Counted from the first letter of the stretch, positions 35,172-41,314 are shown. The stretch is 41,314 nucleotides of DNA from Phycisphaerae bacterium (GCA_030432595.1 JAUIGU010000035.1:1-41314), one strand, 5' to 3'. The notes: generated from the letters alone by a model not told the origin. Program-made: numbers and translations.

Positions 35172-35311
35172 GGTGCGGTGTGCGGAACGCGGAGTACGGA
35201 GCGGTCGGTCGGGAAAGCCCGAGTCTACCGGCGGGATTCGCCGGTTATCATGGGGTCTTCCGTGGAACGGGGGCACGTCGCATTGGGCAACGAACATCTC
35301 AGGAGCTTCCC

Positions 35312-35938
35312 ATGCAGAGCATCATTGAACTGAACGGAACGGGTTTGCTGGTCCGCGGCGGTTTGGCGCTGGCGGTGTTGCTGGTCGGTGTCACGTTCGC
35401 GTTCGGGCAGGACGGCGACGGAGACGCAGGTCAAGCCGACGGCGCGGTGGCCCCGCTCGCGTTCAACCTTTCCGAGCCGATCATCAAGGAGGTCAAGCCG
35501 CAGCGCACGTTCGTCTACGCCGAGACCGAGGCCCGCTTCGACCGCATCATGGAGGGCATCGGCGCGACCTTCGGCCGAATCATGGCCACGGTCGGCGGGG
35601 CCGGTCTGCAGCTCGACGGCGACGTGCTGTTCACCTACACCCTCGCGTCGAAAGACGCGGGCGACGACGAGCCGTTCACCCTGCGCTGCGGCTACGTGCT
35701 GTCGGAGGTGCCGGACGCGTTCGCCGAGTTCGACACCGAGCCGATGCAGCCGATGAAGTGCGTGTCGTATTACTACACCGGTCCGTACTCGCACCTGCCC
35801 GCCGCGTGGATGCAGGTCAGCACCGCGGTCCAGATGGCCGGCCACGAGACGACCGGCCACAGCCGCGAGTTCTACCTCTACCACGAAACCGCCGAGAGCC
35901 CGAACAACGTGGTGGAGTTGCAGGTCGGGATTGAGTGA
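35312..35938 (+). CDS. Exported GyrI-like effector-binding protein
   Basis: 208 residues. AGGAG lies 8 bases before ATG 35312. The signal peptide is LLVRGGLALAVLLVGVTFAFGQ; an acidic linker follows. The rest has the AraC-effector-binding/GyrI pattern: EVKPQRTFVYAETEARFDRI, YYYTGPYSHLPAAWMQVSTAV and a final SREFYLYHETAESPNNVVELQVGI, the last being characteristic. Export of this normally cytoplasmic ligand-binding domain is unusual. Paired head-to-head with a cytoplasmic GyrI-like gene. Confidence 0.78.
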   Translation: MQSIIELNGTGLLVRGGLALAVLLVGVTFAFGQDGDGDAGQADGAVAPLAFNLSEPIIKEVKPQRTFVYAETEARFDRIMEGIGATFGRIMATVGGAGLQLDGDVLFTYTLASKDAGDDEPFTLRCGYVLSEVPDAFAEFDTEPMQPMKCVSYYYTGPYSHLPAAWMQVSTAVQMAGHETTGHSREFYLYHETAESPNNVVELQVGIE

Positions 35939-35994
35939 TCAGTGAGAAGTGGCGGCGGGGCGGTCAATAAAAAACCGTCACGCCGCGCGTTGTG

Positions 35995-36339
35995 TTACGC
36001 CGGCCCGTCCGCGTCCGGCCTGTCGAACAGCGGCAAAGCCGGCTCCGTCGTCGTCGCCGTGGTCGGCCGGGGCGCACCCACGGGGGTGAGGGTCGCCATG
36101 ATCAGCTCCGCGAACAGCGGCGCGGCCTGCGCCTGCGCCGCCGCCACCGTCCGGGCGCGCAGCATCGCCTTCGCCGCCCGGCGTCGCGCCTTGGCCCGGG
36201 CGTTGTACTTGCGGTAGTAGCCCGGGTTGCGCGCGCGGAACTCGCGCTGCCGCTGCGCGTTGGACTTAGGTGCGCGGCGGCGGTCGATGCCCGCCCCCAA
36301 CACGCCGCTCCAGGAAGCATGGACGCCGGAAGAGCTCAT
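35995..36339 (-). CDS. Small basic protein, unknown
   Basis: 114 residues. The middle, KSNAQRQREFRARNPGYYRKYNARAKARRRAAKAM, is strongly basic and helical and resembles short uncharacterised proteins with a RQR.FR..NPGYYR.Y pattern, possibly nucleic-acid binding. The C-terminal part is Ala/Thr/Pro-rich. ATG 36339 is the family-like start. It reads away from the 21-bp repeat array and in the same direction as the integron cassettes, but no core site flanks it, so I do not call it a cassette. Confidence 0.6.
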   Translation of the reverse strand: MSSSGVHASWSGVLGAGIDRRRAPKSNAQRQREFRARNPGYYRKYNARAKARRRAAKAMLRARTVAAAQAQAAPLFAELIMATLTPVGAPRPTTATTTEPALPLFDRPDADGPA

Positions 36340-36556
36340 AACCCCCGCATCGGTTGCCCCCGCCGCCGACTCGACCCGTCCGCCCGCTTATCGGCCGCCG
36401 CACGCCGCCGCACGCCGCCGTGCCCCGCCGCGGCATCGCCCAGCCCCGCGCACACCCCGGCCGCCACCGCTGCCGACCCCGCCGATCGCCCCGTCGCCGC
36501 CGGCCACGCCCCCGCGCCGCTCCAAGCCCCTCCCCGCACGGCACCCTGCCCCTGCC
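36340..36556. other. Low-complexity GC-rich stretch without a gene
   Basis: Runs of CGCCGCACGCCGC and CCCCGCCG words, about 80 percent G+C by eye, upstream of the small basic protein. Open frames exist on both strands only because stop codons are rare here. No promoter or RNA recognised. Confidence 0.5.
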
Positions 36557-36764
36557 GCATAACGCGCCGGCGTCACGACATCACGCCGGGGCCCCGTCAG
36601 ATAACGCCGGGCGTCCGTGAGATAACGGGCGGCTGGCACGCGATAACGCCGCGGCGTCCCCGCATAACACCGGCGTGCATGACATCACGCCGGGGCCGCG
36701 CGACATAACGCCACGCCGCCACCAGATAACACGGTGGGCTTGCCAGATAACGCCGGGGCGCCAC
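36557..36764. repeat. Ten-unit 21-bp tandem repeat array
   Basis: Ten contiguous units of 20-21 bp, each starting with N-R-N-ATAAC or N-A-C-ATCAC and continuing with CGCCGGGGC-like sequence. Unit starts are 36557, 36577, 36598, 36619, 36640, 36661, 36681, 36702, 36723 and 36744. Because the period is a multiple of three, frames through it give 7-residue peptide repeats (DITPGPR, QITPGVR). There are no spacers. It lies upstream of the small basic-protein gene and beyond the truncated end of the integron. Role unknown. Confidence 0.85.
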
Positions 36765-36852
36765 CGGGAACCCGGAACACCCGACCTGCTAGGAAGTCCA
36801 CCCAGCAAACCCCGAAACATCACCTCAACTCACTTGATTTCAAACACAGCCG

Positions 36853-36871
36853 CTGCAGCCGGTGGTTAGCC
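36853..36871 (-). other. Half attC site of integron cassette 2 (R'' and L'' only)
   Basis: Read on the minus strand: GGCTAAC (R'', overlapping the TAA stop of the cassette gene), then CAC, then CGGCTGCAG (L''). The 16 bp CTGCAGCCGGTGGTTA are identical to the matching part of attC1. No L'/R' partner follows within about 150 bp, so the array appears broken here. Confidence 0.7.
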
Positions 36872-37129
36872 CGCTTCCTCGACGCGTTGACCCATCTTGT
36901 CGATCTCCGTCTGACAGAACGCACACGTCCAGCCGCCCCACATGCGCTGCCGGTCGTTCTTCGGACGCCGAAAGCGCGGAAGTGGAGCGTTACATTCGGG
37001 ACAGTTGACGCGCCCGGCATTGATTCCCCAGGCACCTTCGCCTCTGATCGTGTCTCGCACGACGAGAATGATCGCGGGAAAAGCCGCAACCGCTCCAACA
37101 ACAATCATCACGATGGTCAACCAAGACAT
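36866..37129 (-). CDS. Integron cassette 2: one-helix zinc-ribbon membrane protein
   Basis: 87 residues from ATG 37129, placed 14 bp inside the cassette start site as is typical for cassette genes. The N-terminal helix WLTIVMIVVGAVAAFPAIIL is followed by a zinc ribbon VNCPECNAPLPRFRRPKN...GWTCAFCQTEID with two CxxC pairs. Function unknown; small zinc-ribbon proteins with a membrane anchor are widespread. The stop codon overlaps the R'' core site. Confidence 0.78.
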   Translation of the reverse strand: MSWLTIVMIVVGAVAAFPAIILVVRDTIRGEGAWGINAGRVNCPECNAPLPRFRRPKNDRQRMWGGWTCAFCQTEIDKMGQRVEEAG

Positions 37130-37137
37130 GGCAAGCG

Positions 37138-37245
37138 GGCTAACGTAAATCGGCTCAGTTGCCGGACGCCCGCGGAAGCAGGCGTCCAACTGACAGCAAC
37201 ATTGTATCGCGGGCGCAGCCTGTCAACTGCAGCCGGTGGTTATAC
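37138..37245 (-). other. attC recombination site between cassettes 1 and 2
   Basis: On the minus strand, in order: R'' GTATAAC (37239-37245), CAC, L'' CGGCTGCAGTTG (37224-37235), a folded terminal structure including GGACGCC/GGCGTCC and GACAG/CTGTC stems, L' CAACTGAGCCG (37151-37161), ATTTAC, R' GTTAGCC (37138-37144). L'' and L' pair perfectly except for one extra G in L'', the extrahelical base that attC sites use for strand choice. The total of 108 bp is within the attC range. Confidence 0.88.
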
Positions 37246-38202
37246 GGCACTCTGGACTCCGGACTCATACCTAATTGGGTTCTATGCCTTCTGGAACGTC
37301 GATATTGATCGAGATTGCAGCTGAAATTGGTGCCGAGCGACCCCCAAAAAGCTGAGCAAGCGTGGTGTCTTTTTTAGTATCCACTCGATATCCCGTTTCA
37401 CAACCCATGAAGCGATTGACGACAAAGTCATCAAAGCGCCATCCCCCCTTGTTAGCGGAGTCGTCGAATGGTTTTGAATTCGCAAGACATACATCGCCAT
37501 AGCTGGGTGTAAGGCCATCTAGCAGCGGAGCCACTTTGTCCCGGAATACTTGGGCAGGCAGTACGCGACAGCCAACCGAAATATCCCCCAGGGGATCGTT
37601 AGGTTCCGTGCATGGTAACTGGATGGATATGGGGACTTGCACTGGATTGTAAAAAAAATAATAAACAGGGATTTGAGAGATCATCTCGTAGTCTTCAATC
37701 GCCCTGTATTGCCCTGAATCAGTAGTCAAAGCTTTGTACTTGGACGTTGACTTGAACGTGAACGTGCGTGTACTCAGTGAAGATAAGAATGTTTTGTCAG
37801 ACTCATGCAGACGACCGAACCCGACATAATTAGGTTCATCGTCGTTAGTTTGCTCATTAGGGTAGAGTCGCTTTGATTGGAGCAGGGCAACTTTGGTGCG
37901 CAGGATTTCACCGCGCCGCCGAAACATCAGCAGCAGGCCGATGTCAGCAATTTCCCAGTGTCGCCAATGGTGTCCACTGCCGAGAAAATGCGTGTCGAGT
38001 TTCACTACCCAGTCGGAAGGAAAGTGTACAGGACGCGAATGCCGTGCAATGTAGGACACTAGGGCAATGTCGAGTGCTGGTTCGTGCGCGTTTGGGACCT
38101 GTGTCAAATAAGTCGAGGAGTAGTCATTTGCACCACCGAAGATGCTTTGAAGATACTCGCGGACATCATCGGGAAATGCGAACATTCGGTTCTGCCGTAT
38201 AA
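37144..38202 (-). mobile_element. Integron gene cassette 1 (whole cassette)
   Basis: Bounded by cut points in GTTATAC (38197-38203) and GTTAGCC (37138-37144), read on the minus strand. The cassette start GTTATACGGCA (38193-38203) is the exact 11-bp reverse complement of its own R'' extension TGCCGTATAAC (37239-37249), as expected if both came from one circular attC. Cassette 2 obeys the same rule over 12 bp (37133-37144 versus 36865-36876). GC is low compared with the chromosome. Confidence 0.85.
37271..38185 (-). CDS. Integron cassette 1 protein, possible PD-(D/E)xK-type nuclease
   Basis: 304 residues; ATG 38185 is 11 bp inside the cassette start. Residues 78-105 read EIADIGLLLMFRRR...KVALLQSKR: an Asp81 followed about 22 residues later by Gln103-x-Lys105 on a hydrophobic strand, the layout of D...(E/Q)xK nuclease cores. 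Other parts (FPSDWVVKLDTHFLG, YRAIEDYEMISQIPVYYFFYNP, GWRFDDFVVNRFMGCETGY) look like a conserved family that I cannot name. If a nuclease, a defence role would suit a cassette gene; this is inference. AT-rich codon use. Confidence 0.72.
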   Translation of the reverse strand: MFAFPDDVREYLQSIFGGANDYSSTYLTQVPNAHEPALDIALVSYIARHSRPVHFPSDWVVKLDTHFLGSGHHWRHWEIADIGLLLMFRRRGEILRTKVALLQSKRLYPNEQTNDDEPNYVGFGRLHESDKTFLSSLSTRTFTFKSTSKYKALTTDSGQYRAIEDYEMISQIPVYYFFYNPVQVPISIQLPCTEPNDPLGDISVGCRVLPAQVFRDKVAPLLDGLTPSYGDVCLANSKPFDDSANKGGWRFDDFVVNRFMGCETGYRVDTKKDTTLAQLFGGRSAPISAAISINIDVPEGIEPN

Positions 38203-38203
38203 C
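38193..38203 (-). other. Integron recombination junction (core site at start of cassette 1)
   Basis: Minus strand GTTATAC at 38197-38203, 11 bp before the ATG of cassette 1 and 130 bp from the integrase start on the other strand. This is where attI should end. The rest of attI cannot be defined from sequence because attI sites are not conserved. Confidence 0.72.
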
Positions 38204-38333
38204 AGTGATTTAGTAACGTGCAGATTCTATATCACGGGACTGTAGCGGCCGGCTTCCCCGGCGGCAAGGGCTTTGTCTGGCCGGGCTTACGGAAAACGTT
38301 TGGTGTTTTGACGGTTGGCGTTAGGGTGTAGGG

Positions 38334-38690
38334 ATGAAGCTGCTCAAACGCGTCTAGGCAGTCTGCCGGGTCAAGCGGTACTCGCGGCGGACGGCCCAGG
38401 CGTACGGGCACTGGGTCGGGCGCTACCTCCGGGCGGTGCGGGCACGCGAAGGGGCGTGGGTGTCGCCGGAAGCATTGGAGGCCCGCGATGTGGAGTGGTA
38501 TCTGACGGGCTTGGCGACGAAACGCCGGGTGTCGGCGAGTTCTCAGAATCAGGCCCTCAACGCGCTGGTGTTCCTGTGTACAAGCCGGTGCTGAAGATCG
38601 AGTTGGAAGTTTCTGACGCGACGTTGGCCAAGCGGCCGCGGCTGTTGCCCGAGGTGTCGAGCAAGGCGGAGGTCACGGCTACACTGAATC
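38334..38690 (+). pseudogene. Broken integron integrase (IntI-like), N-terminal part only
   Basis: Reads MKLLKRV-stop-AVCRVKRYSRRTAQAYGHWV..., then RVSASSQNQALNALVFL, the N-terminal DNA-binding domain of integron-type tyrosine recombinases (compare KVLDQL...YSLRTEQAYVHWV and STHRQALAALLFFYGKVL in IntI1, from memory). TAG interrupts at 38355-38357. An extra GT near 38577 shifts the frame; the other frame continues YKPVLKIELEVSDATLAKRPRLLPEVSSKAEV, then homology ends near 38690. The catalytic domain with R-H-R-Y residues is missing, so it is inactive. It diverges from the cassettes, as intI does. Confidence 0.85.
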
Positions 38691-38714
38691 CTCGCCGCTT
38701 AATTCATACCGGTT

Positions 38715-39578
38715 TTAATTGATGTTCAAGCCGGTTGCCCGCGATCCAAGTTTCTTCTTGAAGGTGGATTCCCACCTAATCACCTCTGCCTTTTTGGTCG
38801 TTCGGGGTAGAACCTGTAGAAGGGAAAAACGAAAAGAATCTGGGTAGTTGGCGTCGCCCTGAATGAGCTTGCTTAATAGCGTGTTGCCGCCGTGTCCGTT
38901 CTTAGCGTAGTGCGCCCATCGCCCCCAGATGCCGTCGAGACCGCAGGCCGACCCGACGTATTGATCGCCCTGAGTCTCCGCAAGGATCAGGTAGACCCCC
39001 GAGACGGCTGAAAGGCTGGAGCACCAGTCTCGGTGAGCTTGCGGGTTTGCCATCAAGTCACAGAGTTGCCGATATTCAAGCGTGAAGTCCAAATAATCGC
39101 TGAACGGGAGGAGTGATCGGCCGGGCGGGTAAACCTCAATAATGGCGCGGTTGCGGATCAGTTGGTGCCAAGAACGTTCGGCAGACCATTCAATCACGAC
39201 CCGGTCCGTGAGGTCGTCGAATTCGATGACTCGCTGTAAGTCGTACCAGTAAAGGTCATTGTTTCTTAGCGGATAGAACGGGCTGTGTTTGGGAAAGTCG
39301 GATGGCGTCGCTTTTCGCTCCGCTTCTACGCGATAGACCCCAATGAGTTTGGCCCGGCCCCCGCCGTCTCCGACGAAGGACACGATGTAGTCGCATTTGC
39401 GAAAAATCGGCTTGCCTTGGAATGACTGGTAACGCTCCATCCATCCGGTGCGACGGAGTTGCTGGAGGTCGTAACGGTCACTCTGGTGCCTAACAAGTTT
39501 GCACTTTCTGGTGAGGGCCAGCCCGCGAGACTTCAGTAGGTCCGAGATGCCGAGAAGGTTGGGCATAGGTTGATTCAC
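38715..39578 (-). CDS. GIY-YIG nuclease family protein
   Basis: 287 residues. The C-terminal third is a GIY-YIG domain: SGVYLILAE...DQYVGSACGLDGIWGRWAHYAKNGHGGNTLL, with Arg in GRW and a late Glu in IRWESTFKKKLGSRATGLNIN as catalytic candidates. The N-terminal 180 residues (KCKLVRHQSDRYDLQQL, CDYIVSFVGDGGGRAKLIGVYRV) match a module I have seen with this domain in uncharacterised bacterial proteins. It truncates the integrase remnant at its 3' side. GTG 39578 or ATG 39566 could be the start. Moderate GC suggests acquisition. Role possibly nucleolytic defence or mobility; unproven. Confidence 0.8.
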   Translation of the reverse strand: MNQPMPNLLGISDLLKSRGLALTRKCKLVRHQSDRYDLQQLRRTGWMERYQSFQGKPIFRKCDYIVSFVGDGGGRAKLIGVYRVEAERKATPSDFPKHSPFYPLRNNDLYWYDLQRVIEFDDLTDRVVIEWSAERSWHQLIRNRAIIEVYPPGRSLLPFSDYLDFTLEYRQLCDLMANPQAHRDWCSSLSAVSGVYLILAETQGDQYVGSACGLDGIWGRWAHYAKNGHGGNTLLSKLIQGDANYPDSFRFSLLQVLPRTTKKAEVIRWESTFKKKLGSRATGLNIN

Positions 39579-39670
39579 TTGAGCACGTTCAGTTCTCGGT
39601 GCTATCCATGAGCAGATATCCAGTTGGCCCTCGGAGTCTACAGCCGTGGGACCATCGCTATGATTTGCCC

Positions 39671-41314
39671 GTGAATCTACAGCGTTTTGACATCGTGGTG
39701 GTTGGCGGTGGGCACGCGGGGGCGGAGGCGGCGTGGGCGGCGTGCAACCTGTTGCGCCCCCGGAATGAAGAATCGAAAGGGCGGTCGGGGAAGGTTGCGA
39801 TGGTCACGATGGACCCCACCAAGGTCGGGGCGATGTCGTGCAACCCGGCGATCGGGGGGTTGGCCAAGGGCCAGATGGTGCGGGAGATCGATGCGCTCGG
39901 CGGGCTGATGGGTTTGGCGGCGGACGCGACGGGGATCCAGTTCCGGGTGTTGAACCAGAGCAAAGGCCCGGCCGTGCGCGGGCCGCGGAGTCAGAACGAC
40001 AAGTATCGGTACGCGGGGGAGGTGCAGCGGTTGCTGCGCACGCGGCCGAACCTGACGGTGCTCGGTGGCGTGGTGGAGGAGTTGTTGGTGGAGGGCGCCC
40101 CCGGAAGTGTGGGTGGGCAGCGGTGTGTGGGGGTGAAGTGCAGGGGCGTGCCGCAGGCGCACGGGCCGGCGTGTGAGACGGATGCGTGCTGTGGGGAGTT
40201 CGGCAGCATCGACGCGGTGGAGAAGCCGTTCGTGCTGCGTTGCGACGCGGTGGTGCTGACGACGGGCACGTTCATGCGGGCGCTGATGCACACCGGGCCG
40301 CAGAAGGTCGAGGGTGGACGCGTCGGCGAGGGCAGCGCGGTGGGGATCAGCGCGGCGTTGAACCGGCTGGGGTTTGAGTTGGGGCGGTTGAAGACGGGGA
40401 CGCCGCCGCGGCTGGCGGCGGAGTCGATTGATTTTGAGGGGTTGGAGGAGCAGCCGGGGGATGTGCGGCCGCAGCCGTTCAGTGAGATGACGGCGGTGGC
40501 CGGTGGGGTAGGGTTAAAGCCCGGAGATGGCGATCTCCAGGCTTTAGGTGGGACGTACGAAAACGTGATGCGTGGTTTCCCCGTGCTCGAGCAACGCGTG
40601 TGCTGGCTGACGCACACCAACGCGGCGGCGCACGACGCGATCCGCGCGAACCTCGACCGAGCCCCGATGTACAACGGCGACATCGAAGCCGACGCCGGGC
40701 CGCGCTACTGCCCGAGCATCGAGGACAAGGTCGTGCGCTTCGCGGACCGTGCGTCGCACCACGTGTTCCTCGAACCCGAGTCGCTTAGCACCAACGAGAT
40801 CTACTGCAACGGCATCAGCACGTCGCTGCCTCCGGAAGTGCAGGAGCTGATCGTTCGCGCGATGCCGGGGTGTGAGCGGGCAACCTTCCTGAAATACGGG
40901 TACGCGGTCGAGTACGACATGGTCTGGCCGCACCAGATCGACGCGACGTGCATGACCAAGCGGCTGCCGGGGTTGTTGCTGGCCGGTCAGATCAACGGCA
41001 CGTCGGGCTATGAAGAGGCGGCGGGCCAGGGGTTGGCCGCGGGGGTCAACGCGGTGCGGTGGGCGCGGGCGTGTGGAGAAGCCTTCGGTGAAGGAGAAAG
41101 CCCCGGAAGCGCTTCCGGGGCTGAGGGGCGTGTTCCGGGGGGCCGTGACCCGCGTGACTATTTCGACGGTTGGCGTCTGGGGCGCGACGCGGCGTACATC
41201 GGCGTGATGCTCGATGATTTAGTGACCAAGACGCCGCGCGAGCCGTACCGGATGTTCACCAGCCGGGCGGAGCACCGGCTGCACCTGCGCAGCGACAACG
41301 CGGCGTGGCGACTG
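39671..41314 (+). CDS. mnmG: tRNA uridine-5-carboxymethylaminomethyl modification enzyme MnmG, 3' end cut by window
   Basis: FAD protein that with MnmE makes cmnm5U at the tRNA wobble position. GTG 39671 precedes FDIVVVGGGHAGAEAAWAAC (FAD-binding GxGxxG type); an in-frame ATG at 39608 is an alternative. Family blocks are MSCNPAIGGLAKGQMVREIDALGG, SKGPAVRGPRSQNDK, LTTGTFMRALMHTG, RLKTGTPPR, CWLTHTN, GPRYCPSIEDKVVRFADR, GQINGTSGYEEAAGQGL and EPYRMFTSRAEHRLHLR. It carries several inserts compared with E. coli MnmG, two of them encoded by palindromic repeats (residues about 277-298 and 477-484) and one of about 30 residues near 155-185. The frame stays open. Confidence 0.95.
   Translation, partial: MNLQRFDIVVVGGGHAGAEAAWAACNLLRPRNEESKGRSGKVAMVTMDPTKVGAMSCNPAIGGLAKGQMVREIDALGGLMGLAADATGIQFRVLNQSKGPAVRGPRSQNDKYRYAGEVQRLLRTRPNLTVLGGVVEELLVEGAPGSVGGQRCVGVKCRGVPQAHGPACETDACCGEFGSIDAVEKPFVLRCDAVVLTTGTFMRALMHTGPQKVEGGRVGEGSAVGISAALNRLGFELGRLKTGTPPRLAAESIDFEGLEEQPGDVRPQPFSEMTAVAGGVGLKPGDGDLQALGGTYENVMRGFPVLEQRVCWLTHTNAAAHDAIRANLDRAPMYNGDIEADAGPRYCPSIEDKVVRFADRASHHVFLEPESLSTNEIYCNGISTSLPPEVQELIVRAMPGCERATFLKYGYAVEYDMVWPHQIDATCMTKRLPGLLLAGQINGTSGYEEAAGQGLAAGVNAVRWARACGEAFGEGESPGSASGAEGRVPGGRDPRDYFDGWRLGRDAAYIGVMLDDLVTKTPREPYRMFTSRAEHRLHLRSDNAAWRL
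40515..40547. repeat. TAAAGCCCGGAGAT palindrome inside mnmG
   Basis: Arms TAAAGCCCGGAGAT (40515-40528) and ATCTCCAGGCTTTA (40533-40546), 14 bp with one mismatch. Near-identical to the intergenic copy at 21523. Translates in frame as LKPGDGDLQALG within mnmG at a place where other MnmG proteins have no such residues. Confidence 0.88.
41099..41122. repeat. Perfect 24-bp palindrome inside mnmG
   Basis: AGCCCCGGAAGC joined to GCTTCCGGGGCT; no mismatch. Sister of 19673-19696. It encodes SPGSASGA in frame, between the GYEEAAGQG region and the AYIGVMLDDLVTK strand of MnmG, where E. coli has a much shorter link. Confidence 0.9.

Noticed and set aside
36557-36764. CRISPR array
   Set aside because: The units are contiguous with no unique spacers, and no cas genes are present.
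36557-36764. Plasmid-type iterons or a replication origin
   Set aside because: The unit length would fit, but there is no adjacent replication initiator gene, no AT-rich unwinding region and no DnaA boxes; the array is very GC-rich.
36340-36850. A third integron cassette containing the small basic-protein gene
   Set aside because: No attC with paired L''/L' and no self-matching core sites flank this gene, and its composition is that of the chromosome.
38315-38722. A 135-residue plus-strand protein over the integrase remnant
   Set aside because: Its second half is integrase homology in a shifted frame and its first half is the wrong frame of the same gene; it is a product of the frameshift, not a gene.
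39608-39670. ATG 39608 as the mnmG start
   Set aside because: Open in frame, but it would add 21 residues before the usual family start with no ribosome binding site; GTG 39671 sits at the expected place. Not fully excluded.

Overview
The window is about 41 kb of GC-rich, densely packed bacterial chromosome. The combination of a futalosine-pathway menaquinone enzyme (MqnC), a PEP-CTERM-tailed exported protein, a DUF1570 peptidase, a NamZ/DUF1343 protein, a lysine-rich DksA-like protein and sparse Shine-Dalgarno signals fits a planctomycete, most likely class Phycisphaerae. That placement is inferred from gene content; no rRNA marker is present.

Layout. 1-2000: end of the ribosomal-protein cluster rplA-rplJ-rplL, closed by a strong terminator, with no rpoB following. 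2000-9650: DUF547 protein, uvrB, pdxJ, a DUF1570 peptidase, and a minus-strand set (VOC protein, membrane protein, PH-domain protein, DinB-like protein). 9680-14500: acs, a small membrane protein, pyrH and frr with a foreign-looking lipoprotein gene between them, and a 69-residue protein. 14600-22800: exported HExxH protein with PEP-CTERM tail, mqnC, a membrane protein, a BNR-repeat exported protein, namZ-like gene, an orphan nuoI-like gene and a second DinB-like gene. 22780-25900: accC, accB and an M24 aminopeptidase on the minus strand. 25950-35940: thioredoxin-like gene, dksA-like/lspA pair, tilS, stand-alone LarC C-terminal half, a coiled-coil membrane protein interrupted at its 3' end by a small insertion, GNAT, CX5R phosphatase, dapA, a membrane protein and two GyrI-like genes. 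35990-39580: an accessory island. 39670 to the end: 5' part of mnmG.

The most remarkable region is 36.85-38.7 kb, which reads as a decayed chromosomal integron. A broken integron-type integrase (in-frame TAG, 2-nt frameshift, no catalytic half) diverges from two minus-strand gene cassettes. A convincing attC site lies between the cassettes, and for each cassette the start core site is the reverse complement of its own terminal R'' site, as cassette recombination requires. The first cassette encodes a protein with a D...QxK nuclease-like motif; the second a one-helix zinc-ribbon protein. Beyond the truncated end lies a ten-unit, 21-bp tandem repeat array.

A second theme is dispersed palindromic and tandem-motif repeats. 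At least six families sit in intergenic gaps (rplA-rplJ, rplJ-rplL, accC-accB, uvrB-pdxJ, lspA-tilS and others). Two palindrome families also occur in frame inside mnmG, and another repeat type appears to have built a linker inside mqnC. Two copies of one 24-bp palindrome differ only by a compensating base-pair change. A third theme is single AT-richer genes inserted at 3' ends of native genes; the clearest case (30860-31348) left a 62-bp diverged duplicate of the host gene's 3' end.
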